In this document: positions 1-6,351 of the stretch, piece after piece
Layout: the number at the start of each line of letters is the position of its first letter
Numbering within the stretch: the first letter of the stretch is position 1
Assembly: GCA_001780165.1 (NCBI GenBank)
Contig: MFFQ01000114.1
Location: 52,156 to 93,811, forward strand
Direction: 5' to 3'
Length of the DNA: 41,656 nt
Source: Candidatus Eisenbacteria bacterium RBG_16_71_46
GTDB taxonomy: Bacteria > Eisenbacteria > RBG-16-71-46
Position numbers and translations under genes: made by a program
Notes under the pieces: generated by a model
Database searches by the model: none
Told to the model about the DNA's origin: nothing
The model's input: only the letters and a program-made list of their open reading frames with translations

Positions 1-68
1 TCCCTGGCTCCTGCGCGCCTGCGGAGCCCACGCTCCGGTCCCCGCCCGCTCCGGCCCGCTGGCAGGCG
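1..68 (+). repeat. Palindromic repeat family 2, copy 1 (cut by window start)
   Basis: Bases 1-68 match the reverse complement of 22334-22401 with about four mismatches. The copy at 22334-22411 is bounded by perfect 10 bp inverted repeats (CGCCCGCCAG / CTGGCGGGCG). Here the right arm is CTGGCAGGCG at 59-68, and the left arm would lie just outside the window. The repeat abuts the half-element of family 1 that follows. No reading frame explains it. Confidence 0.75.
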
Positions 69-139
69 TGGTGCCCAGCCACGTCGGAGCGAGGAGCCGA
101 CCGCGCAACGCAGCCCGCGGGCGTTTGCGAACGGCGCCT
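69..139 (+). repeat. Palindromic element family 1, copy A (right half only)
   Basis: The core at about 79-109 (GGAGCGAGGAGCCGACCGCG and flanks) is shared with the elements at 5950-6100 and, inverted, 35950-36080. The right arm ends in GGCGCCT at 133-139, like the other copies. The matching left arm is absent from bases 1-68, where a family 2 repeat sits instead. So this copy is either truncated or interrupted by a nested insertion. Its last base is shared with the stop codon (139-141, reverse strand) of the PLP enzyme gene. Confidence 0.7.
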
Positions 140-1515
140 CAGGCGCGCGCCAGAGCTTCGCGCAGGTCGGCGATCAGGTCCTTCGGATGCTCGAGGCCGA
201 TCGACAGGCGGACGCCGCCGGGGTCGAGTCCCGCCTTCACTTGCTCCTTGGGCGGCAGCGCGGCGTGGGTCATCGAGGATGGGTGCTCGATCAGCGTGCG
301 CACCTGGCCGAGGCTCACCGCCAGCGTGATCGCCAGCGAGTGCTTGGCGATGTGGTTCATCATGCGCTCGCCGCCGCGCCGCGCCTGGGCGGGGGTTCCG
401 CGCAGGGTGAAGTACAGGAGCCCTCCGGGCGCGAAGCGGCCGTCGGGATCGCGCATCTGACGGCGCGCGAGCGCGTGCTGCGGATGGGACGGCAAGCCCG
501 GGTAGAAGACCCGCCGCACCCGGCGGTGGCGCTCCAGGAAGCGGGCCACCACCATGGCCGTGCGCTGCTGGGCGCGGACGCGCACCGGCAGCGAGGGCAG
601 ACCGTAGGCGAGCAGCGACCACGCGCCGCGTGGCGCCAGCGGGGCGCCGTAGTCCTTTCGATAGAGCAGCAGATCGGGCTCCAGCATCCGCGGCCCGACC
701 ACGACTCCGCCCATGTCGGTGCCGAAGCCGTTGAGGTTCTTGGTCAGGCTGTGCACCACGACGTCGATCCCCTGGCCCAGCGGGCGCTGGCAGAACGGCG
801 TCGCGAAGGTGTTGTCCACGACGGTGAAGATGCGGCGGTGGCGCCGGCCGTGGGCGCGCCGCGCGCGCCGCGCGTTGGCTCGGGTCACCGCGCGGCGCAC
901 GGCGGCGAAGTCGATCACCTGGAGCGTCGGGTTGGAGGGCGACTCGAAGTAGAGCGCCATGACGTCGTCGCCCTCGAGAGCCGCCGCCAGCGCCACCGGA
1001 TCGGAGACGTCGATCAGGTCCACCTTGATCCCGAAGCGCGGGTACCAGTTCTCGAACAGGGAGTAGGTGCAGCCGTAGAGCATGCGGTGCGCGACCAGCC
1101 GGTCGCCCGAGCGCAGAAGCACGCCCAGGGCGGCCGAAATCGCGGCCATCCCCGTGGCGAAGCACACCGCGCGGTCGCCGCCCTCGGCGAGCGCGAGGTT
1201 TTCCTCGAGCATGCCGCGGGTCGGCTCGTCGAGCCGGTCGTAGATGAAGATCGGCGCGCCGGTGACACGACTGAACTCGGGATTCGCGAACTCCAGGAAT
1301 CCCTCGGCGCCGCGTCCGACGCTCTCGAGCCGGTAGGCGGCCGAAGCCGAGACCGGCGGAACGATGTGGTCCGAGTAGTCCCAGTGCCGCGACCGGAACT
1401 TGCCGTGCACCAGAACGGTGTCGGGCGCGTAGCGCTCCTCGATCGGCGTGGCGACGCGGCCGTAGCGGTGGGCCACTGCCGGCCGACGTGGCCTTGCGGC
1501 GCGTCGTCGGGACAT
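139..1515 (-). CDS. Trans-sulfuration family PLP-dependent enzyme (cystathionine gamma-synthase / methionine gamma-lyase type)
   Basis: 458 aa cytosolic PLP enzyme of the Cys/Met metabolism family (fold type I), expected to act on sulfur amino acids such as O-acylhomoserine, cystathionine or methionine. The PLP Schiff-base lysine is K259 in HSLTKNLNGFGTDMGG. Other family marks are FATGMAAISAAL (119-130), ESPSNPTL (191-198), VVDNTFATP (232-240) and, near the C-terminus, the region around SLGQVRTLIEHPSSMTH. The ATG at 1515 is preceded by AGGAGG six bases upstream, whereas the in-frame upstream extension to 1836 looks non-coding. An Arg-rich insert (about 212-228) separates the substrate and cofactor segments and is unusual. 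The exact substrate cannot be told from sequence. The gene stands alone, with OmpA upstream on the same strand about 590 bp away. Confidence 0.85.
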   Translation of the reverse strand: MSRRRAARPRRPAVAHRYGRVATPIEERYAPDTVLVHGKFRSRHWDYSDHIVPPVSASAAYRLESVGRGAEGFLEFANPEFSRVTGAPIFIYDRLDEPTRGMLEENLALAEGGDRAVCFATGMAAISAALGVLLRSGDRLVAHRMLYGCTYSLFENWYPRFGIKVDLIDVSDPVALAAALEGDDVMALYFESPSNPTLQVIDFAAVRRAVTRANARRARRAHGRRHRRIFTVVDNTFATPFCQRPLGQGIDVVVHSLTKNLNGFGTDMGGVVVGPRMLEPDLLLYRKDYGAPLAPRGAWSLLAYGLPSLPVRVRAQQRTAMVVARFLERHRRVRRVFYPGLPSHPQHALARRQMRDPDGRFAPGGLLYFTLRGTPAQARRGGERMMNHIAKHSLAITLAVSLGQVRTLIEHPSSMTHAALPPKEQVKAGLDPGGVRLSIGLEHPKDLIADLREALARA

Positions 1516-2012
1516 GCATTCCTCCTGGTCGCGAGCCGGGGGGCCGCCCCTACCATGCGCCCGCCGCACCGCGCGATCAAACCGGGCCCCCCGGCTGCGC
1601 GCGCGCCCGGGCAGTGCGCCCCAAGCGCGGATGGCGGGCGGATCGGCCGCATGCCGCGCGGTGATGACGCATCCGCACGCGCGCCGATCCCGGGCGCCGC
1701 CAGGCGGCCGGAACGCTGCGAAATCATGCTTTCGAGCGTGCAGGTCGCCAGCACGCGGGCCCGCCGGACTCCCCTTCGACTGCCGGAAAGTGGCCTGCAC
1801 AAACGCCCTCGAGGCGCTGGTCCTCGACTTGCTCACTCAGGAAGGCGGGCGGACAGTCGCGCGCTTGGAGGTCGAGCGGCGGCCGATTCGACTCCGCCGG
1901 CACCCTCGAGGCGCCGGTGCGGGCCGCCTCCGGGCGCGACGCAAGTCGTGACCCGACGGTCCGGCCATGAGAAGGGGGCGGGGGTCTCGCGATCCCGCTC
2001 CAATCGGGTGAC
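1516..2012. other. Gene-free spacer upstream of the PLP enzyme
   Basis: No supported gene. The in-frame extension of the PLP gene and the plus-strand frames here are Arg/Pro/Ala-rich translations typical of GC-rich non-coding DNA. A weak minus-strand -35-like TTGATC lies at 1575-1580, but no convincing -10 follows. I looked for S-box, SAM-II and SAH riboswitch signatures on the minus strand, as might fit a sulfur gene, and saw none. Confidence 0.5.
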
Positions 2013-2096
2013 GGGGGCCCGACCGGGGCCCCCCACCCACTCCGTGGGCGGGGCGCGCAAGCGCTCCGCCCGTTCTTCGCTTCGGTCGGCCCGAAG
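2013..2096 (-). terminator. Cluster of GC-rich hairpins downstream of the OmpA gene
   Basis: Three hairpins lie in a row just past the OmpA stop. They are GGGGGCCC/GGGCCCCC (2013-2020 with 2026-2033), an 11 bp stem with a GCAA loop (2046-2056 with 2061-2071, one G-T pair), and CTTCGG/CCGAAG (2080-2085 with 2091-2096). There is no long T run, so intrinsic termination is plausible but not proven. The hairpins may instead protect the mRNA 3' end. Confidence 0.5.
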
Positions 2097-2105
2097 TGGC
2101 CAGCG

Positions 2106-3515
2106 TCACTCTCCGGGCTGCCGCTTCTCGCGCTCCTGCCGCAACACGTCGGTGTTCCTCACCCGCAGCACCACCCGCCGGCTCTGGGGGCCGGACGGCC
2201 CGGCGCCGTAGCCCTTGAGGGCGAACTGCGCGGCCGACAGCCGCGGTTCCTTCTGGAGCAGGTACCGGAGCACGGCCTGCGCGCGCGCCAGGGACAGCCG
2301 CTCGTTGTCGGAGGCATCGCCGCGCTCGTCCGTGTAGCCGCCGAGCTCGAACTGGAGGCTCGGGTACTGGACCAGGATGGACGCCAGCCGCTCGAGCAGC
2401 GGGAAGACTTCGGGCTTCAGATCGCCCTGCGCGTTCGCGAACTCGACGCCCCCGATCTCTGCCGTCCCCTGCTCCAGCAACCCGGTTTCGAGGGCGCCGG
2501 GCCGGGTCGGGCAGCCCTGCGCGTTCACCGGCGAGCCGGCCGGCGTATGGGGGCATCGGTCGAGCCCGTCGCACACGCCGTCGCCGTCGGCATCGCTGGG
2601 ACACCCGGTCGCATCGATGGTGCAGCCCTCGGGCGTGTCGGGGCACTGGTCGAGCCCGTCGTAGACGCCGTCGCCGTCGGAGTCGAGCGGGCAGCCCTTG
2701 GCGTCCACCTTGGCGCTTCGGGGCGTGTCGGCGCACTGGTCGAGCCCATCGCACGCCCCGTCGCCGTCCGAGTCGACCGGGCAGCCGGTCGAGTCGATGG
2801 TGCAGCCCTTGGGCGTCCCGGGGCACTGGTCGAGCCCGTCGTAGACGCCGTCGCCGTCGGAGTCGAGCGGGCAGCCGTTGGCGTCGACCTTGGCCCCGAC
2901 CGGCGTGTCCGGGCAGCGGTCGAGCCAGTCCCGAACGCCATCGTAGTCGGTGTCGCGCGGCTTGCCACCCAGGGTCCACTGGATCCCGGCGGTCGCCGAC
3001 CAGCGATTGGAGAACTCCGTGGCGTTGCGGCCCCGAAACCACATGTCGCGCACCTGCAAACGAACATAGGTGCGCTGGTCGCGGACGTTGACGAGCACCC
3101 CGAGCCCGAGACTGCCCGCGCCGCGTTCCAGCTTCTGGGGAACCGACCCGCCGTCATGGCTGAGGCCGTAGCCGATCCCGGTGAGAACGAAGGGCACCAC
3201 GCGCTCCGACGCCCCGAGCAAGTTCCAGCGCAGATCGATGCCGCCGTAGGTGAAGTTGTGGCGCTGCCCCGGCGCGGTGTCCGCATGCGAGGGGTTGAAG
3301 GTCGCCTGGGCCTCGAGCGTGAGGCCGGCCTGCGCACGCCAGCCCAGGGCGCCGCCGAAGGACGGTCCGGATTCCATCCGGTCGCGGCCGTCCGGGACGA
3401 AGCTACCGGCCGTGCCGGAAAGCTCGAGCGGGTGTCCCGCGATCTGCGCGGCCGCCGGCGTGGCGGCGGAGAGAGCGACGGCGGCAGACAACAGAACGAC
3501 GTCGAGCCGGGACAT
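2106..3515 (-). CDS. OmpA-family outer-membrane protein with thrombospondin type 3 repeats
   Basis: 469 aa. A signal peptide (about 1-24, ending ATPAAAQ) leads into a beta-barrel-like region (about 25-185), then calcium-binding TSP3 repeats (about 188-336; DSDGDGVYDGLDQCP and variants), then an OmpA C-terminal peptidoglycan-binding domain (about 355-455; GYTDERGDASDNERLSLARA). The layout predicts a protein anchored in the outer membrane that grips the cell wall through its C-domain, with a stiff Ca-binding stalk in the periplasm. The ATG at 3515 has GAGGAGG upstream; the longer frame to 3692 lacks a signal peptide at its start. The TSP3 part is built from a duplicated 60-residue two-repeat unit. 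The gene is monocistronic, with a promoter candidate at 3610-3638. Confidence 0.88.
   Translation of the reverse strand: MSRLDVVLLSAAVALSAATPAAAQIAGHPLELSGTAGSFVPDGRDRMESGPSFGGALGWRAQAGLTLEAQATFNPSHADTAPGQRHNFTYGGIDLRWNLLGASERVVPFVLTGIGYGLSHDGGSVPQKLERGAGSLGLGVLVNVRDQRTYVRLQVRDMWFRGRNATEFSNRWSATAGIQWTLGGKPRDTDYDGVRDWLDRCPDTPVGAKVDANGCPLDSDGDGVYDGLDQCPGTPKGCTIDSTGCPVDSDGDGACDGLDQCADTPRSAKVDAKGCPLDSDGDGVYDGLDQCPDTPEGCTIDATGCPSDADGDGVCDGLDRCPHTPAGSPVNAQGCPTRPGALETGLLEQGTAEIGGVEFANAQGDLKPEVFPLLERLASILVQYPSLQFELGGYTDERGDASDNERLSLARAQAVLRYLLQKEPRLSAAQFALKGYGAGPSGPQSRRVVLRVRNTDVLRQEREKRQPGE
2508..2954 (-). repeat. In-gene TSP3 repeats with a 180 bp period
   Basis: Bases 2641-2694 and 2821-2874 are identical except for the base classes at the ends, and are offset by exactly 180 bp. 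That equals two TSP3 repeats (60 residues). One repeat of each pair carries extra cysteines (GCTID and DGDGxCDG), the other a Tyr (DGDGVYDG), so the array alternates between two types. Confidence 0.85.
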
Positions 3516-3609
3516 GTGGAGCGGACCTCCTCGAGGCATCGTGCGACGGCGGATCCGTGGGTTCGGCCTCCGACGCCGCGCGCGGCCGCCCCGGGCAAAA
3601 GACCGGTAA

Positions 3610-3638
3610 GTGCTACCATCCGACAGGCGGAAGGTCAA
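3610..3638 (-). promoter_or_regulatory. Candidate sigma-70 promoter for the OmpA gene
   Basis: On the minus strand TTGACC (3638-3633), a 17 bp spacer, and TAGCAC (3615-3610). The start site would be near 3603, giving a leader of about 88 nt. The -35 is good and the -10 weak. Confidence 0.45.
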
Positions 3639-3690
3639 CGGATACGGTGCGTTCGCCCGGTCGCCGGGCGCCAGCGGGGAGGAAGCCGAC

Positions 3691-4170
3691 ATGACACGAG
3701 AGGAGCGCGACCGGCTCGTCCGGCAGTACGCAGAGGGCTACGACGAGGTGGTGCGGAGCCTGGAGGGCTTTCCCCCCGCCTCGCTGATGGCGCACCCGCT
3801 GCCCGGCAAGTGGAGCGCCCGGGAGATCGTCCACCACCTCGCCGACAGCGAGACCGTCGCGGGAATCCGCCTGCGCAAGCTGCTGAGCGAGGAGTATCCG
3901 GTGCTCCAGGCCTACGACCAGGAGGCCTACGCCATCCTGCTGCGTTACAACCTGCGCGAGATCGAACCGGCGCTCGACGCCTTCCGCGCCGCTCGCGCCT
4001 CCACCCTCCAGCTGCTCGAGCTGATGTCGGAGGACGACTGGACGCGCTCCGGCTGGCATCCGGAGCACGGGCTCTATGCCGCCGACCGCTGGCTGCAGAT
4101 CTACGCCGATCACGCGCACAATCACGCCGCGCAGATCCGCCGGCTGCGCGCCGCGGTGCCGGGCGGGTAG
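3691..4170 (+). CDS. DinB/YfiT-family metal-binding four-helix protein
   Basis: 159 aa, about the usual length for the DinB superfamily. Conserved features are WSAREIVHHLADSE (41-54), which supplies the first metal histidine, and DHAHNHAAQIRR (140-151), which supplies the others (H141/H145). Family members are often thiol-dependent transferases or unassigned hydrolases, and no substrate can be assigned here. The ATG at 3691 follows GGGGAGGAAG. The gene lies 6 bp upstream of folP and is probably co-transcribed with it. It diverges from the OmpA gene. Confidence 0.8.
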   Translation: MTREERDRLVRQYAEGYDEVVRSLEGFPPASLMAHPLPGKWSAREIVHHLADSETVAGIRLRKLLSEEYPVLQAYDQEAYAILLRYNLREIEPALDAFRAARASTLQLLELMSEDDWTRSGWHPEHGLYAADRWLQIYADHAHNHAAQIRRLRAAVPGG

Positions 4171-4176
4171 GCCACC

Positions 4177-5040
4177 GTGCGCTGGCGCTGTCGCGGGCGC
4201 GCGTTCGATCTCGAACGACGCGCGTTGGTCATGGGCGTGGTCAACGTCACCCCCGACTCCTTCTCCGACGGGGGCGCCCACCTGGAGCCGGCGGCCGCGG
4301 TCGCCCGCGCGCGGGCGTTGATCGCCGAGGGCGCCGATCTCGTCGACCTCGGCGCCGAGAGCACGCGGCCCGGCGCGGCACCCGTGCCCGCCGACGAGCA
4401 GTGGCGGCGGCTCGAACCGGTGATCGAGGCCCTGGCCCGCGACGCGGACTCCTGCCTCGCGGTCGACACCTCGAGCGCCGAGGTCGCGCGGCGCGCCCTC
4501 GTCGCCGGCGTCCACGCCGTCAACGACGTGACCGCGGCCTCCGACCCGGCGATGGCGGGCCTCGCCGCCCGGACCGGCGCCGGCCTGGTGCTCATGCACA
4601 TGCAGGGCACCCCACGGACGATGCAGGACGATCCCCGCTACGACGATGTCGCGCGCGACGTCGCTCGCTGGCTGGAGCAGCGAGTCGCGGTAGTCCGGCG
4701 CGCGGGGGTCGACGCCGAGCAGATCGCGCTGGACCCCGGGATCGGTTTCGGCAAGACGCTCGTCCACAACCTCGAGCTGCTGGCGCGGATCGACGAGCTG
4801 TCGCGCCTCGGGCGCCCGATCGTGGTCGGCGCGTCCCGCAAGCGCTTCCTCGGCCTCCTGCTCGATGCCCCGCTCGACCGGCGGCTCGAGGGCGGGCTCG
4901 CCGCCGCCGCCGTGGCCGTGTTCCTCGGCGCCGCCGTGATCCGCACCCACGATGTCGCCGCCACGGCGCGCGCCCTGCGCGTGGCCAAGGCCTTGCGTGG
5001 GGCGCGCCGCGTCGAGGACCATGCGCCGCGCCAACGCTGA
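4177..5040 (+). CDS. folP: Dihydropteroate synthase
   Basis: 287 aa. Condenses 6-hydroxymethyl-dihydropterin pyrophosphate with p-aminobenzoate in folate synthesis, in the cytosol. All DHPS signatures are visible: NVTPDSFSDGG (23-33), ESTRPGA (61-67), NDVTA, DPGIGFGKT, GASRKRFLG and the C-terminal RTHDV. The GTG start at 4177 places the conserved N-terminal strand correctly and lies 6 nt after the DinB stop. The gene precedes cdaA, a neighbourhood seen in several phyla. No other folate genes are in the window. Confidence 0.95.
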   Translation: MRWRCRGRAFDLERRALVMGVVNVTPDSFSDGGAHLEPAAAVARARALIAEGADLVDLGAESTRPGAAPVPADEQWRRLEPVIEALARDADSCLAVDTSSAEVARRALVAGVHAVNDVTAASDPAMAGLAARTGAGLVLMHMQGTPRTMQDDPRYDDVARDVARWLEQRVAVVRRAGVDAEQIALDPGIGFGKTLVHNLELLARIDELSRLGRPIVVGASRKRFLGLLLDAPLDRRLEGGLAAAAVAVFLGAAVIRTHDVAATARALRVAKALRGARRVEDHAPRQR

Positions 5041-5076
5041 GCTCGAGCCGCGCGGCGGGCTCGTCAGACCTGCGCG

Positions 5077-5106
5077 CTGTCGGGCGTCGCGGGCATCTGG
5101 TAGATT
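5077..5106 (+). promoter_or_regulatory. Candidate promoter for cdaA
   Basis: CTGTCG (5077-5082), an 18 bp spacer and TAGATT (5101-5106) lie in the 96 bp folP-cdaA gap. The start site would be near 5113, about 24 nt before the ATG. The -10 is fair and the -35 weak. Confidence 0.35.
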
Positions 5107-5136
5107 CATGAGGGCCCTGTGCCCCCACCTCCGACC

Positions 5137-5952
5137 ATGACTCCCGTCCATCAGCTCTGGTTCCTCGACCTCCTCGACATCTTCCTCGTGGCGGTGTTGT
5201 TCTACCGCCTGCTCATCCTGGTCAAGGGCACTCGCTCGGCCCAGATGTACGTGGGGTTGCTGGTGATCGTCCTGGTCGGGATCGCGGCCCGCGAATTCGA
5301 CCTCATCGCGGTCAAGTGGATCGTCGACAGCCTCAAGACCGTATGGCTGATCGCTTTCGTGATCCTGTTCCAGCCGGAGCTGCGCCACGCCCTGGCGCAA
5401 TTCGGCCGCACCCGCTACTTCCGCTCACTCCTGCGCGGCGACAGCTTCGGCGTGCTCGGGGAGATCGTGCGCGCAACCGAATCGCTCGCCCAGCGCCGGC
5501 ACGGGGCGCTCATCGTGCTCGAGCGCAACGTGGGCTTGAGGAACTTCGTCGAGACCGGCACACCGATCGACGCCAAGGTCACGGCCGAGCTGCTGGTCAC
5601 GCTATTCAGCCCCGGCTCACCGCTCCACGACGGGGCGGTGATCATCCACGAGGACACCGTGGTCGCGGCCTCGTGCATCCTCCCGCTGTCGAGCAATCCC
5701 CGCACCTCGATCTCGCTCGGCACGCGCCACCGCGCCGCCCTCGGGCTCTCGGAGGAATCGGACGCGGCGGTGATCGCGGTGAGCGAGCAGAACGGCAGCA
5801 TCTCGGTGGGGTTCCGCGGCACGCTCAAGCAGCGCCTCGACGAAGGCGAGCTGCGCAGCGAGCTGTCGCGCATCTTCCGCACCCGCCCGCAGGAGGAGGC
5901 ACCGGTCGCCTCCGAGCCGGTGGGGGAGCCGCGGGAGAAAGCCGCCGGCTAG
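5137..5952 (+). CDS. cdaA: Di-adenylate cyclase CdaA (DacA), membrane-bound
   Basis: 271 aa. Makes the second messenger c-di-AMP from two ATP. Three predicted membrane helices (about 8-30, 35-52, 60-79) precede the DAC domain (about 100-235), with the catalytic DGA (165-167 in PLHDGAVII) and RHR (197-199 in GTRHRAALG) motifs. The C-terminal tail (about 245-271) is Glu/Pro-rich. The ATG at 5137 is preferred over an in-frame GTG at 5119. The usual partners CdaR (YbbR domain) and GlmM are not next to it; a palindromic element and a tRNA follow. The first base of the TAG stop flanks that element, and the other two are its terminal AG. Confidence 0.93.
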   Translation: MTPVHQLWFLDLLDIFLVAVLFYRLLILVKGTRSAQMYVGLLVIVLVGIAAREFDLIAVKWIVDSLKTVWLIAFVILFQPELRHALAQFGRTRYFRSLLRGDSFGVLGEIVRATESLAQRRHGALIVLERNVGLRNFVETGTPIDAKVTAELLVTLFSPGSPLHDGAVIIHEDTVVAASCILPLSSNPRTSISLGTRHRAALGLSEESDAAVIAVSEQNGSISVGFRGTLKQRLDEGELRSELSRIFRTRPQEEAPVASEPVGEPREKAAG

Positions 5953-6100
5953 GCTGTATCTGAAAACGCCCGATGGCACGGCGTCGCGGTCGAGCGACGA
6001 GCGGAATCGTGGCCGACCACGCTGTGCGCGGTGCCCGGCCACGTTGGAGCGAGGAGCCGACCGCGCAACTTGAGCCTCGGGCGTTTTCAGATACAGCCTA
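5950..6100. repeat. Palindromic (MITE-like) element family 1, copy B
   Basis: A 151 bp element bounded by perfect 24 bp inverted repeats (5950-5973 and 6077-6100; outer sequence TAGGCTGTATCTG). The core at 6036-6069 matches copies A and C, and the left-half segment around 5980-6013 also matches copy C. It codes for nothing. The outermost TAG is the stop codon of cdaA. Arms of this length would form a stable hairpin in RNA or a cruciform in DNA. Confidence 0.85.
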
Positions 6101-6195
6101 GGCACGTTTCCCCGGGGTGAGGAACGATGCGACGCCTCGCCGCACTCGGAATGCCGTGCGCATCCCTGGCACAGCCCGTCGCGGGGCCAGCGGCC

Positions 6196-6224
6196 TTGAC
6201 TTTCGGTGTGGGGGTGCCTACGTT
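6196..6224 (+). promoter_or_regulatory. Sigma-70 promoter for the tRNA gene (and possibly tilS)
   Basis: TTGACT (6196-6201), a 17 bp spacer and TACGTT (6219-6224). The start site would be near 6231, 30 nt before the tRNA 5' end. Placement and spacing fit well for a tRNA promoter. Confidence 0.6.
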
Positions 6225-6260
6225 TTCCCGCCCGCCATCCCGCCCGGATGGCTCCTCTTG

Positions 6261-6336
6261 GGCGGCGTAGCTCAGCTGGTAGAGCAGGAGAATCATAATC
6301 TCTGTGTCCGGGGTTCGAGTCCCTGCGCCGCCACCA
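6261..6336 (+). tRNA. tRNA with CAT anticodon (tRNA-Met, or tRNA-Ile2)
   Basis: Full cloverleaf: acceptor stem GGCGGCG/CGCCGCC; D arm GCTC-AGCTGGTA-GAGC; anticodon stem GGAGA/TCTCT around loop ATCATAA, giving anticodon CAT; T arm CGGGG-TTCGAGT-CCCTG; discriminator A at 6333; and an encoded CCA at 6334-6336. The perfect first acceptor pair argues against initiator tRNA. I lean to elongator tRNA-Met. A tRNA-Ile2, whose C34 is the substrate of TilS encoded 15 nt downstream, cannot be excluded by eye. Confidence 0.93.
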
Positions 6337-6351
6337 TTTCCTCGCACCGGC

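Noticed and set aside
1516-1840. Possible SAM or SAH riboswitch before the PLP sulfur enzyme
   Set aside because: No S-box, SAM-II or SAH core motifs could be matched on the minus strand.
1860-1920. T-arm-like GATTCGACTCCGCC suggesting a tRNA or tmRNA end
   Set aside because: The flanking bases do not pair as a T stem and no acceptor, D or anticodon arm is found.
2041-2105. Possible diverged family 1 element after OmpA
   Set aside because: It shares short words with the core (GGCCAC, GCCGACCG on the minus strand), but order and spacing differ and no terminal arms are found. Treated as an ordinary hairpin cluster.
187-2211. Long plus-strand open frame (674 aa)
   Set aside because: It is antisense to the PLP enzyme and OmpA genes. 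Its translation is Arg/His/Ala/Gly-rich without domains, as expected from GC-rich shadow frames.
2547-5111. Long plus-strand open frame (854 aa) through OmpA, DinB and folP
   Set aside because: It covers real genes on both strands in wrong frames, and its repeats mirror the TSP3 DNA repeats. No conserved motif.
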